Shown here piece after piece: positions 35,358 to 49,400 of a DNA stretch of 64,000 bases (position 1 is its first letter; every line of letters starts with the position of its first letter). The DNA is from Heterotrichella gracilis. Taxonomy: Eukaryota > Sar > Xanthophyceae > Tribonematales > Xanthonemataceae. The stretch covers positions 25,711 to 89,710 of the forward strand of contig JAULBX010016860.1 in assembly GCA_032358255.1 (NCBI GenBank), in the 5' to 3' direction. The notes under the pieces are model-generated. The model worked only from the letters and a program-made list of their open reading frames with translations, was not told the DNA's origin and searched no databases. Position numbers and translations under genes: made by a program.

Positions 35358-36785
35358 TGCGGCCCTGCCAACACCCAAGCCCGTGGGTTCTTCACAAGGA
35401 CCAGGAGGGTTACAGTGGTGGAGGTTGGGTCAAACAATGCCTCAGCTACAGCCCTTCAACGAACCATCGCAAAGATACACGGGCAAGACGTGTCAGCAAG
35501 TGGATATGCAACGCGATGGTGTGCGTTTCGTTGCGGGTTTGTGCCTGAAATTGTTCGTCAAGCCAATGTATTGCTGGCATCCATCTCTGCCCATAAATTA
35601 GTAGTATTTATGAAATAAATTATAGTATAAGAAAATTGAAAATTGTTGTCAATTAGATATTTTTCAACTGAATTGCAATAAGATAATAAAGTGCTTTACT
35701 TCAGGATTTATGAAATAAGTCATATTTTAAGTATGTAACACTACAGTTCATCAGATGTTTTGGGTCTGGTGCTTGGTCATCATTTTGTACAATGCTGTTC
35801 TTCATACCCATATTGCACGTTGAATGCACCAGGAGAGCAGTAAAAGAAGCAAATCAGGCTAGTATTGCTGGGTATGCCTTGCAGTCAAGGTAAGGGTTCA
35901 GACCCACATGATTATATCCATAGTCCTCAGGGCCTGACCAATGCGTAGAACTGACTTTACCCTAGCTGGCCATTACCAAAATCCTGGGTATTCAATGCAC
36001 TGTAGGTTGCATGCGGCGTTACCGCATTGTGGATCTCGAATATCCATATATATTGAGGTGGATTGGGTGACGCCTTATCACGCAGGGTATGATAGTTCAA
36101 GAATGGAGTTAACCTAGCTGAGGCCTTGAGACTTTTATCAAACAGATTACTTACCGGGGCATACATCCCCTACATATACACCACTTACAACCCACAATAT
36201 GTCAAAAATACACTGTATGCTCAGGACCCCTAGGCGACATGCCCTCTCACTCGCACATCCCAGAATGTGCATCCCATGACACCGTGGCACAGCCCGCACC
36301 CTACACTTTTTTTTAAAACTTCAACAGCACACAGTAGGTACATCAGCTTTCGCCATGACTACATATATCGGGCCAGCTGCGGTACAGGCCCCCATGCACC
36401 TTCTCGTGCATGCAGCCTATGTCGCATTCGCATGAGACTGCTTTGCACTCCCTTTTCCAGGCCGCGCCCTTGCTCAAAGATCTCATGCATGTGATGCCAG
36501 ACTGGCATTGCCCATTCCTGGTGTAATCCTGTCTTTCTAATTCATGGCATGCCACCCGCTGCTGGCATGCCAGTGCTAATGGGAATTGACCGGGGGAGCC
36601 ATGGATAAGTAATATAGGGCTATCATAGCTTGTATGGTGGAGAAAAAGGAAGCAATGAAAAGGCAAAAATACTTTTTGCCCATGTGTGGCATGCACACAA
36701 ATTCCACCAGTTCCCTGCCGCTGCCCCTCCTGCAGCAATCTAGCACGTAGTGCGTCAGCCCACACCACTGTGTTTGGCACTTGCC
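35358..36785. other. Intergenic region upstream of AP-2 mu
   Basis: AT-rich from about 35590 to 36250 and without a supported exon. Both flanking genes read leftwards, so this holds the AP-2 mu promoter and the end of the MORN/filamin transcript. No regulatory element could be named. Confidence 0.45.
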
Positions 36786-39700
36786 TCAATCCAGCTGATC
36801 AAACACCTCCCCTGGCCCAGAATCATGGCTTGTGCCCCCACTCAACGCACCCCCACCGCCACCCAGTGCACCGCCCCTGCCGCCCAAAGCACCACCGCCA
36901 CCCAGTGCGCCCCTGCTACGCAAAGCACCCCCTCCCAAGGCGCCACCACCACCACCCAAAGCACCACCGCGGTGGCCGCCCAACGCACCACCACCACCGG
37001 AAGGTGTTCCACCCTCTTTTCCACCCAGGGTAATGCCGCTCCCTTGCTTGACTGTCACGGGCGGAGCGAACACGGGGGTTTGGAGGGGCTCCTGCAACAC
37101 CAGTGCAGCAATTTGTAAACATAGCCAGCATTATATTGAGGAGAGAGAAAAGGCAATCCTTCTAAAGCACCCCCGATCTCAAGTTTTTTGTGCAAAGGTA
37201 AGATCACCAAGTAGTACATGACTCTGCTTTTGTCCATCCCTCCCCCCCTGTATCCACTATATCCACCAATATTGTGAACATGGGCTGACCTGGCGTTGCG
37301 TGATTCAGCTGCATTGACACCGCCAGCACAATGATGGAATAAGCAGTGCAAGGGCAGGGCTGGTTGGCACAAGGCATGTAGGACTGACTGCTAGTCTGGT
37401 TGTATCGCTGGAACCCATGTAAGTAATGAGTAATAAAATTAATGATTGTTCCTGTCACCACCGGCCTCCTGTTGCGCCAAAGGCGACCCCAGACCAATGC
37501 GTACGTTCACATGGATACATGTGTGCGCAAGGCTTGCCCCCACATCATACATATTCACCCCTTAGGTTCTCTACAGTTTATTTCTCCCCTGCAGCCACCC
37601 ACCTCCCTCTGGGCCGCCCGTGCCCCCGCTCCCCCTGGCAGCTCCCCCACGCCCTCCTGGGCTGCATTAGCAGTTGTGGCGTTCCTGGCAGCTTCCTCCT
37701 GGTTACAAATGAACACATAAATCCGTAATTTGTTTAGTACGCAAATGGCGTGAAACAGAGGGTAAAGACATTTAATCTAATCTAGCACTGTACAGAGATA
37801 AATTATGCGTTGCTTATGTTTGATGGTAAAAACACAGGCGGGTTACTGCATTTGTCCATGAGATGCACACCGTCCTCAAAGTACGGAATACAAATCACAG
37901 AGCTGAAGCGTGTTTAGCCATTCCAAACGTGCTAATGTTGCTGGGAATGACCTTCTCCTTGTTCGCAGCCCCGTGTACGCGTAATGCCCACTACCACTAC
38001 CACATGAACACAAAGCAGACAGGAGCGTCTCGCCCCCAGCGCACCTGCTGGAACTTCATCATCTTCTCAAGGTCCTCCTCGCTGGGGATGACCTTGCCCT
38101 CGTACTCAGGGATCATCACGGTGGTCTTGGGGCGGGGGGCGGTGACCACGGGGGGACCGTATGCCTCCGCCAGGGATTGCTGCAGGTGGGGGTTGGGACA
38201 AGTTGCAAACGCATCCATGGTTTCAACATCATCCTGCTATTATCGTGGTGTGTCAGGGTGCACAATTTTATTATGTTGGGACAATGCACCCTGTCACACT
38301 GTCATTTTCTTAATCCGCATAACTGGGGTTTGAACGTTACCATGTTGGGACAGGAAACCTGGTGCAGGATGCAAACAAGGCTTTTGACAGATCCTGCCAA
38401 GGTTGTTGCAAGCCTGAGAAATCAATTGGTTAAATTAGGGAGGCTGATGTGAAAAACATGCGGGTAGTAGAACAGGCAAGCTCATATGAAGAGCCCAGTG
38501 CTGCCTGTTGTTCACATAATTTCATATTAAAATGCCACGATTACCTGCAGGTCCGTCAGCCTCTTCTTCTTCTCCGCCTCCTTCTTTGCCTTGCGCTCGT
38601 TCTGCATCTGGCTGATGCGCCACATGTCCTCAAGGTTCTCAACAACAGGCACATCGGGGTTCTCCTGCGGGAAAGCAAGGGTATTGTTTTGCTTTGATGT
38701 CAAAGGGTGAATTCTGCAATATTTCAGTAGCAAAGATAATCTCACATAAAACGTATTTGCTGTTTTATTCATATTATACTTGGCGTATTTTGACACCTCA
38801 CGGTTGAAATTCTTCTCCCAACAAACAACACATATATGGATTTATTTTATTGCAAATGGCTACCTAATCTATTGTTGAACAACCACTTTAGTTAAGGGCA
38901 ATTCCTGGTCATTATTGGACATTATCTGTCTGGGAGTTTGTTATGCAATTGCTTTTGGTGTTCAGAAGTCCATTTGCTCATGGCAGGCCCTGCAAGGTGT
39001 ATGATACCTACCCGGATGAACTTCTCCTCATCCGTCTCCGGTTTCACCGGCTCATCATCCCACCCCTTGTCATCTCCATCAGCCATGAACTCAACCCTAG
39101 CCAGGGTCTCCCACAGGCTGTTGAAGTTGGGCACGGGAGCCAACTCGGGCGGGGGCCCAGCAGGGGCGGCCGCGGTGGGGGAGGAGGGGGGGTCAGTGAC
39201 CTGAAAGAATTGAAAATGGCCAGGTGGCAGATGCGTCATTTATTTGATATGCGATGAGATTGTGTGAGTGATGGGAAAATGCAACTACAGAATCTGTAAG
39301 TTCACAAATTGTTGGGTTTTCCTGGCGTGTCGAAGGTTGGTGAGAATGAGAATGTAATGCAATTCAGACGAACAGCAGAAAGTAAGATTACATTTCATTT
39401 CATTGGTTCCAGCGCCTGTCCAGTACGCTGGAACATATCAACATGCTTGCATGCGTATTGCGCAAGAAAAGGTCTAGCATACCTGCACAGAAAATGGGCA
39501 TCCCGGTAGCAGCACTTCTCCAGAATACAGCTCCAGGCGATAAAACCCTGCCTTGTCCACCATATACTCGCAAATGTATGTGCCATTGTGCTGCGGGGCA
39601 CATTTCACAGGGACCTCTCCCCCACCGAATCTGAGGGTTCCTGCCAAGGGGAACTGCTGCTCCAGCCCCTCCCCACTGCACTGGTTTCCATGTGCATCCC

Positions 39701-42700
39701 TGGCTTTGACAGTAAATGTGGCTGGTTTCATGGAAATGGCGCATCTGCGGCCTCCGCCCAAGATCAGGGTCTTCTTGGTGCAGGGTGTGTTTGGCGTCAC
39801 TCGCACAGGGTAGGGGGAGTCTGCCACCGGCTCATTGTCGCCTGAAGTAATACAAAAAAGAAAAAAGTTTTTTCAGCTGCCAGAAAATGCTTATGATACA
39901 ATCGAAAGAATGAAAACATGATGCAACTACCAAAAAGAGTAGAAGGTAGAAGAAAATATTGTAAAATTGCAAGTTACCAAGAAGCCTTCAAAGTATCCAT
40001 TAATATACATAACGTCACCCGGTTTTTTAACATTTGCGGGAGGTCTTAACTATTACAGTGAAATTTTAAATTCCAACTGATAAAATGCTGATTTAAACTT
40101 CTGTGGCACCCACCCATGGTGATGTGCAGCTGGTACACCCCCGCCCCCAGCGCCGTGTAGGCCACCGTGTACATCCCGTTGTCAAGGTCCTTCACCGCAG
40201 CATACACGGTGGAGCCATTACCCCCCTTGAGGGTGACGGCGAACTCGTCGCCGCCGTTGAGCCGCCGGTTGCGCTCCTCGTCCCGGGCCTGCGGTGTGTG
40301 TGGGTTGGGGGTGGGGATTAATGTGGATGGGTTGTGCAGGGTCAGCACACAGTGCTCGGTTGGAGTTTTGGGTTTAGGTACACATGTCATACTTGCCAAG
40401 TGGCACTAGAATAACCAAGGGATAGTAGATCAGGTAATCCTGTAGGATAAGATATTTGTCTATTATCATGATATGCCAGTTTATAGACTATTCTGTCATC
40501 TACTGCCAGATGTCTGGTTGTACACTGGTATAGATGCAGGGTGCACCAATTAATTAATCCCTTGGGCCCCACCTGCCCCCCCGGCTCCAACTTAGCACCC
40601 CCCGCACCTCAATCTCAATGGTCGCCTCCACCCCTGCCACAGCCCGCGACGCCCCTGCACCCCCCACCCGGCAGAACTGCGGGTCGGCTGCGCTCTGCAC
40701 CCACCCATCGTCCTCCCACTCGCCACGAAATTTTGTCCCATCTGCAAACTTGCACACCCCATAGCCATGGCGCTTGTCATTCCGCCACTCCCCTGCAACG
40801 ATTTGTATAGAATCTAGTCAATTCTAAATTAGATATCTTTTGCACTGATGTTTTGTTGGAAACTAAATAATTTAATCAAAATAATTTTCAAGAACAAATG
40901 TTCTAGACCTGCTTTTATGATAATAAAGTAAACTACATGAAATGTCAAACCTGCATGTCTATACTCTGAGCGTAGACTCTCGACATTCCAGTCCATTTGC
41001 CACCCCCCACCTGAGTACTTGTCCCCGTTGTCGTACACGCATGTGCCCTTGCCCTCACGCTGCCCCCCAGCCCACTCCCCCTCATACTTGTCCCCGTTGC
41101 CATACACACACTTCCCCTTGCCGTGGCGAGCCCCGTCCTTCCACTCTCCGTGGTACTTGTCGCCATTCTCAAAGATGCCGGTCCCTGTGGAGATGTTACG
41201 TGATTGGTCAGCAATGCCTACTGTACAGCTTGTTTCCATGCACAATTTCCCTTGCTTGGCAGTTCTAGCTTGCCAAATTACAGCCCTGGACTGCATGCAC
41301 CAAAGTTGTAGGGTATTTGCCGCAAGCAACGGTGCCTCCTCATCTTGACAGGCAATGGTGGCGGGCTGTGTATGAACTCACCCTCCCCACAGCGCATGTC
41401 TTGCACCCACTCCCCCTGGTACCACTCCCCACTCCCGCCACCCACCACCAGACGCCCTTGACCATGCCTGCACACAAAGAGGGCGGGTGTTAATGCCTGT
41501 GAGGAAGTGGGTGGGGAACATGGTCAAGATTGTATCGAAGGCCTGTTGCCTCAATGTGATGGATTATGGCGCCCAGCCCACAGGCTACAGGAAAGATAAA
41601 TAAAGTTTGTTTTATTTTGTGCGGTGAATGGAATTGCAGCATGCGCAAGATGTTGTGCCTGGACCAGTAAGAAGTGTGCCAGCAAGTGATAGCATAGCAG
41701 CAGCAAACGTGCATGCGGACGGTAGCGACGTAGGCAATAGGTCTTTTTTGGTTTTCTTTCCGTCAGCATCCTGGAGATATATATAAGCAGCAGAATGCCA
41801 CTAATTGAGTACGACAGCGCATTGATTAATCGCCGCTTTCCCATAATGATATTTAAGCTTAATGGAGGAAATAGCACCTGTGTCCTTTCTACATGCAAGG
41901 CGACACATGTGGCGCATTTGAACCACTGCATTTTCCTCACCGTAGGTCGTCTTTCCACCCCCCCTCATACTTTAGCCCCTCAGCATAGGTGCACACCCCC
42001 TCCCCGTTCTTCTTATCATCCTTCCAATCCCCTGATTTGGAGCACACATGCAAAAATAGGGTAAGCTAACTTGCCTCAAAGCTGACAGCCAGCATGGCGC
42101 CAGTATCCTTTGTTGATACCCCAGCAATGGCGGATAAGATACACATGCACACAAAGGAGGTCCCATGGTTCATAAGCGATATTTGTTTAGTGCACAATGC
42201 AAATACCTGTCAAGAAATAAAAAACCCTGGCGTATGCACGCACACTAAATCAGGCATGAAGTTCTTACAAGCCCCTTGCAAGGCCCTGCGTACCTGAGAA
42301 CTTGTACCTATCCTTCACCCACTGCGTGCCCTTGCCATGGCGCTTGTCGTTCTTGAAGGACCCTGAATACTCCTCCTCCCCGTCGCCAGACACCCATTTA
42401 CCCCTTGCCCGCTGGCTGTTTCCAAATTCGCCCTCGAAATAGGACCCATCTGGGAAAGTGTAACGGCCCCGGCCTGTATGCATTAGAGGGGGGGCGTTGA
42501 CCTTCTCGTAGGAGTATACCCTGGTTGATACAAGCAGCAGGCATAGGTGAAGGTATATGAAGCACAGAGACTGCCATTGGATAGGCAAGAAATCAGATTG
42601 CCCCCCCTCGCTGGATGCCAAAAGCCATCGCTCCCATTGCAACATGATTCCATTAGGGGCAATGCCACTGCACCCCATGCCCGTGGCCTCCTGCCCACAA

Positions 42701-44122
42701 GTGGTATGAAATTGCATGTCCGCGGCCACATCCCCCAGACAGCATGCACTAAAACCCTCAATACTTATCCCTGCCAGTACTCCCGCATGCAGCCCCACCT
42801 TCCATAAGATCATCCATCCACTCGCCCTCGTACAGGCTCCCGTTGAGGAAGGCCATGCTGCCCCACCCCCATCTCTTATCCTCCTTGAAATCCCCCTGGT
42901 ACTGCCCCAGCCCAGGGTATTTGGCGTGGCCGGTGCTGCGAGAGGTGAGGTAGTGTTAGGTCCAGCATTTACTTGATTGGGTAATGACTTGAAACAACTT
43001 TTTTTTTACTGTGATGCCTCTGTGATAGTGTAAAAGCCAAGCAAACAGGAATTCAGCTGCCATGAAGTTTTTTAAAATTGATACTTTTATCATCGATATC
43101 AAATAGGGAAACGCAACGGCGCCAGTGATCTGTGACGGCCACCCACCCTTGCGCCCTGTCCTCGTGCCACTCCCCGTCATACACCAGCCCCGCAGCCAGG
43201 CGCACCAGCCCCCTCCCGTGGCGCTTGTCAAACTGCCAGTTGCCGTCGTAGGTGTCCCCGTTGGAGCACACATGCTTGCCCTTGCCATGGCGCAGGTTGT
43301 CAAAGGTCTCGCCCTGCAGCCAACCAGGGTTTGAGTGCTCAGGGTTTCAAATATTTCTTGCCCGGGAACAGAGGGAAAGCATCATGCCAGGCACTCGACT
43401 TGGGGGTAGTATTGTGAGGGTGCGGGGCGCATGTTCAAATTTTGCCACGCGCTGGGTTGCTTTCAAAAGTTTGGGGTGTCAGCAATGCACATGTCCATTA
43501 CGCCCCCCAAAGGGTGACATGCCCTGCGCTCGAGCCCTTGGACACCATGCTTCGTTCTACTGCACCGGTACTTCAGTTTGTGCCCTCACCTGGTACTCAT
43601 CCCCGTTTTTGTACTTGAGCGTCTGCGTTGCTGCTGCACCAGGCAGGCCCTGGGACTTTGCAAAGTTGTTGAGGTACTCGTACCTGGGGGCAAAGGGGAG
43701 GTGGTGAGGTAGCTTGGTGCATGTAGTTAGCCTGTCCTGTGGTTTCAGCAGGACAGCAGCATTGCAGCCAGGTGAGCAGCTTTTGATGTTGGGATGTGAT
43801 TTTGACACTCCCCTTAGTGACAGGCTTGACAGAGCCCTCCACGGTGCCCCCCAGCCCGATAGGCAAAACCCTTAGGGGACCCTACAACCTCATCACTCGG
43901 CGGGTCTTGTGGACTGCACAAACACCCTTACATAACCTTAGCACGATGATGCCCCTACTCCCCCCCACCCCCTACCAAACACACACACCCTCGCAGATAT
44001 ATGGTGTACCTTGCTTCCGGTGGCAGGCTCTTGAGGTCCCAGTAGGAACCGTCCTCACGTGCCCCCACCTCCTTGCGCATGTTATCCAGAACCGACTGGA
44101 GGTCATTGCTGGTGATAGCCAT
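36786..44122 (-). CDS. MORN-repeat and filamin-type Ig-repeat protein
   Basis: Sixteen exons with consistent phases, transcript order: 43989-44122, 43590-43683, 43147-43313, 42799-42935, 42294-42473, 41941-42031, 41382-41467, 41011-41184, 40608-40792, 40114-40288, 39483-39841, 39012-39200, 38545-38664, 38045-38179, 37603-37698, 36786-37091; 875 residues. Residues about 65-385 carry MORN-type repeats (GDTYDGNW, GSLYEGEW, GSYFEGEF, GLKYEGGW, GDKYHGEW, GDKYEGEW, TKFRGEWEDD). Residues about 405-475 and 478-594 are two filamin/ABP280-type Ig repeats (EIEARDEERNRR…GMYTVAYT…GVYQLHI; TFTVKARDAHGN…GTYICEYMV). Next come an acidic segment, a charged likely coiled coil (NERKAKKEAEKKKR) and a Gly-rich tail of GGALGGGG units. 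MORN repeats bind membranes or scaffold axonemal parts and filamin repeats bind protein partners, so a cytoskeletal or ciliary scaffold is likely. No signal peptide. Confidence 0.9.
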
Positions 44123-46403
44123 GTTGGCCAACCACGCACCTCGCCTAGGGTCTACCAAGGTGGTTTAACCTGTGTAAAAGCTAATCAAGCGCTGGAATGG
44201 GCTACTGTAGCTATCTTGCTGGGTAGCACCCTGGCTTCTCTGCCTAGCTCTAGTATGTGTTGAGTCAGAGCACTGATTTTGCAGTGTGACTGTCGCTGCA
44301 TAAAAAATCACCGGTTAGATTGATCACGCAGGATCACTCAAGATGTACTATCTGGTCTGGGTAGGTACGAGCGTTGGGCTGCAGGACTTGCTACCTGTAC
44401 ATCTGGCAGTGGCTGCATCACCTCTTGCCTGTGGATTACAGCTTGTTGCAAACCCCACACCCCCAACAGAAAGTGGAGTAACGACCACTAGTGCATTGCG
44501 CCTGATCTGTCCTGTGGGTGGGTGGGTGGGTGCGCACCATGTAGGCATACGTTCATTCTGAGTGAGCCCTGCTGGCATTCATAATTGATTTGCCACGTCT
44601 ACTGTCTGGAAACAAGTTTAAGGATGGAAGACTATTAGTAAGCTACCAAGGGAGTGCATGATTGCAGTTTAACAGGACTTAGGTGTGAAGGTGGCCTTGG
44701 CGGCATGCGAGGTGCCATTTAGTGGCATGGGGTGATGCGAGGCCTGCAGGCTCGACCCTGAAGCCTCGCACCAGCGACGAGAGGCTATGCAGCAGGCTCT
44801 ATCCGGTAAACAAACTGACAGTGTTAAAGTTACGGTGAAGTGGTTGAACCAAGAGTGGCATAAGACAGGACGATGGGCAGTCCTGTTACAACTGCGGTTG
44901 CCTCTGTTTCGCGACTTGACAAGTACACACAGGTGACATGCCAGGAGACAAAAACAGTCACCCTATTTGCTGATGCCACCAATCAACAGGCTTTCGCTGG
45001 TATCTTCCCAACACCAGCACAAGCGTCGTGCCGAACGGTCGCCACTGGCATGCATATGCCTCTGTGGTACAGCCCAACCCCAAACCCCTCCTGCCCTCAC
45101 CTGTCACACGCTTCGACGCATACCAGTGACGGACGGTGGTTTCTGCACCTACTTTGAAGGCTGCAGCGATGTAGTTGTAATTGGCGCTTCGAGAACTGTC
45201 GCAGTAGCTGCAGCGGCAGCCAGCTGAGGGGTCGCCGCCGACGGCGGGATCATCACTGTCCCGCCGTTTAGCTGCGCCTGATTACCTCCAAATTCCAGCC
45301 TCTCGCAACTCGCGACACTTCAAACCCCACCAACCATGTCAACAGCCCACTACCCATCTTGTTCCAACCCGCTGTGTTCCCAGCAACGCACCAGGGCTGG
45401 GACTTTGGCACGAAGAGGTACCCCATATGCATGCATATTGGCACTACCTCGTTGACTTGAACCCACCCCCAGCCCTCCAGCCCTCGCTCCCGGGCCTCTG
45501 CCACCGCCGCCAAGGCAGGTCAAACCGCTGACATCCCAGGAGCGCGCCAGGTGAGATGCGGCCCAGTCTAGCGGTGGTGAACAAATGCATGCATAGGACG
45601 GTGGTATCAGTGGTGGGGAAGGCACAGTGCACGCCCCTCGGTAGCTTGCACTGCGCTCCACCAGCCAAGATCAAAGCTTTGAACGCCTAAACCAAGCCTG
45701 GCCACCGAGCTGCCACTGCCATCCAACTCTATACCCAACAGTGTACCTAACTGTTTTCGCTGCCATCCGAGTGTATCTTATTGAGTGCCAACTCAGCCCG
45801 GCATTTAAACCTTCCCTGACTGCGGTGCCCCCCGCGGTAACTTGGTCCTTTCTACTGACCCTAGTTTACACAAGTGCACAGTCGCCCCACCGCACCTTTG
45901 CACTCACCCACCACCCGCTTTGACCTATATCGCTCACCGCCACAACCGACCACAAAACACTGCAAACGTTCGCTCACCCTTGATACGTACGTGTGCAACA
46001 TGCGTTCCAGCCTCATAGCTATGCTGCATTGCATAACGTGCGCAAAACCAGCGGCTTGGCCCCAATTGCACGCCTTGTCAACCCACGGTCAGCAGCAGGA
46101 AAAGGAGGGGGGAACAGCCCTGACTGCCAGACCAAACCCATGGTTGCCAGTCCTTACACCACCGCCAAACCTCAGATGCATGGCAGGCTTGACCATTGCA
46201 CGTGTGGCTGCCACCCACCCACCCACAACCTCACCCCGCTCTTGGCACAGCCGCCCCGCCCCCACGCCTGATTACGCAGCCCTCGCCAGTCCCCACCCTC
46301 CTCATGCGCAGAACCCCACCCCCTCCCCATACCACCGCCCGCCCATCTCACCCCAGCGCACCCATCCAGGGTTTCTCCTTTTGCCTAGGGTTTCCTCTGC
46401 ACC
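44123..46403. other. Intergenic region between divergent MORN/filamin and TPR-Kelch-MYND genes
   Basis: No supported exon. The left half is of mixed composition and the right half (45700-46400) is C-rich and low in complexity. It must contain both promoters; no defined element was recognised. Confidence 0.45.
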
Positions 46404-49400
46404 ATGACCAGCCCCGCCCCCAGCAAGACCGGCCTGGAGGCCCTTGGCAGCGAGGTTGAGGTGATCAAGACCGATGCCAACATCGTGTTCAAGGCCAAGA
46501 GGTGGAGGGAGGCATTCAAGATTTACACACTGGGCATACGGTGGGATGCGCATAGACACACTGGGCATATGGTGGGGACACAAACACAGTGCTGGCATCC
46601 CAACTCCCCAAATGTGGGGGCTTGCGCCTGGCTCCTAACATATTTTGGGGTTTGAAAAGGGCAAGTAGCAAAGCACCTGTATTTGTAGGCTGGCAATGTA
46701 TCCTTGTTATCCTGGATAATTGTGCTGATTTTGTTTAAATACCTGCAGTGCATCTTTTCAAGAACATAATTGCAGGTCGGGCCGTTTGCCCCCATTATGC
46801 AGTCGCAGTCATTTTGTGGTGCCTCAAGGTGTGTTGTCTTGTGGTCCCACAGGAAAGTGGTTGACTCAGGGGCCCTGTCCTTCACATGCGAAAAACCCTA
46901 CGAGGGGTGCCTGCCTGGGGGTTCCCAGGCCGCTGCTGTGGCAGGCGCCCTGTACAGCAACCGAGCGGCAGCGGCCAAGGAGCTGGGGCTCTACGAACAG
47001 GTGTGTATGGTTTAAGGGTTTAATTTGGGATTAAGAATATGACGATGGTCGACCATCTCACCGAAAACACGTGACCCCGCAATATAGGAAAATCGGGTTT
47101 GTCATGATCTTTCAGAATATGTAATTACTAACTTCGGTGAGGTGTCTAATGCGGCCAAATGACATGGATCACAAATTTGGTTAAAATGGCCCTTAGTCTC
47201 CCCAGTATGGCCTTAAACCCTACCACTGATACCCTTCATCTCAAACCCCGCTCCCCACCCGCAGATGCTGAGCGACGCCCACCACGCGCTGCGCACCTTC
47301 ACCACCCGCGGGGGCCCTGACGAGGGCAGGTACACGGCCAAGGCCTACCCACCAGACCGCCTCACCATCGTGCTCAGGGCGCTGCACAGAATGGCCACGG
47401 CGTTCGAGGTGCGCGCCACAAACTCTGAAACCCTAAACCTGAAGACAATGCAGCACATGGCGACGGCGTTCAAGGTGGGCGCCGCAAAATTTAAAATCAC
47501 CAAACTGTAAGGCACTGCAGCGGTTGGCCAGGGTGTTCCATGTGCGCACCACAAACCCTGAAGCCTAGGACTCAAGGCGATGCTGCGCATGACGACTGTG
47601 GTCGAGGTGCGCCCCACAAATCCTAACACCCTGAGGCGCTGCAGGGCATGGCTACTGCGTTCAAAGTGCGAGACGCAAACCCTCAAAAACCTGCACCCTA
47701 AGGCCCAGTGTCTCACCACACACCTTCCACACGAAACCCCAGAGAAAATCATGCTCACACCGTTACTGTGCTGCGTCCCATGGCATGGCCCTGGCTGCAT
47801 TGCATGGCTTGTTGCAACCAGCGCAATCCCTACCTCCAACAGTCGCCACCCTACATGGTGGCGGTTTTGGAGTTGCTCTAATACCATCCCCTTCATGCAC
47901 TGACACAGTAAGGTTAAAAACCAACCTAACGGTACACTACTGACCCGGCAACAAGCACAATACCCTCCCAATGCCCTCCCTTGTCAGAGCAGGGGCAACC
48001 CTCCCCAAGTCCACGCAGCCAACCCTATGAGACCCTAAACCCTACAACCTGGTCTTCACAACCATGAACCCCACACACTAGACCCCCCCCCCCCCCCCTT
48101 TGCAGCGCCTGGACAACTACCCCCAGGCCCTGCACTACACCACCCTACTAACCCTACTACATTTACAAAACCCTCCCCCCTTGCAGCGCCTGGGCAACTA
48201 CCCCCAGGCCCTGCACTACACCACCCTGCAAACCATTCTGGACGCTGTGCCTGTCAAGGAGGATGCTGACAAGCGCAAGAAGCACTCGGGTGACCTCCTG
48301 CTGGCGTTCTCCGGTGCTGACAAGGGGGGCAAAAAGCCTAAATCCGATGGGAAGTCTGAGGGGGGAGTGGCAGAAGGGGCGGAGACCAGCTGCGCGGCTG
48401 CCATCATCCGGTGCAGGTGGGGGTGCAGTGGGGACATGGGTGGGGGTGGGGGCGCGGTGCAGTGCCAACATCTCGTGCTGCCGGAGGATTCTGGGTGTCC
48501 AGGAATTGGTGTGGGACAATTTGTGGTGTCTGGATTGGAAGGGGGAACCAGAGGTGGCATCGATTTGCGTCAGGTAGTTGGGCCGCGCGCAGGATACCTA
48601 GCAGCAACGTTGCCTGTTGAATAGTGAGCCTGGCATACGCCGCGGCCACCAGGTTGTGCCAGCCAGAGTCTGCCTCTGGAGGTTCAACTGTGGTCAGGGG
48701 GGCAAGCACATGCAATTTACTCAGCCACAGCCACGGCCATTTGTCACACGCACCAGCACAGCCACACCACATTGAACAGCTGTGCACCGCGTTCTCACTG
48801 CCACTACCTGTTTGCCTTCACCTGTTCTAACAGACGCACGGGCCTGGGGACAGGCAGCATGGGCGTTGTATCTAGTCTCCAATCCAGTCATGCAAATACC
48901 CAGTGTCCATACTTGTACCCCGTTTTCACTTGTCCCTGGGATGCAGTGTGGAGCGCTGCGCCTCGATTGCCCACCCCCGTGAAGGGGCTGTTGGCAGATG
49001 CAGACACACAGCGGTGACATACCAGGTGAGCAAAACCCCGACAAAACCCTAGTGGTTGTCTGCGCCAGTTGCAAATTGAACCGTTTGCAATTCCTGCAAG
49101 CAGTGGTGTGCATCGCTGGGAGGTTGCCTGCCTGATTGACAGCTGGCGGCCAGGGGGGCTGTGGGCAGGTTCAGACCAACAGCAGTGATGTACAATATCT
49201 AAAAATCCTGGCAAACTCCCTGGCAAACCCCTTCTAAACCCTAGCCAGACTGCCCCATTGGCCTTCCTGCATTTGTACCCATGCAGTGTGGCTGTCAACC
49301 CTAGGGAACCCTAACATGCTGCTTGGCTGTCAACCCTATGGAACCCTGACATGCCTTCTTGCTGCCTGTGCAGAACCGCGTGTACATATTTGCCGGCAAG

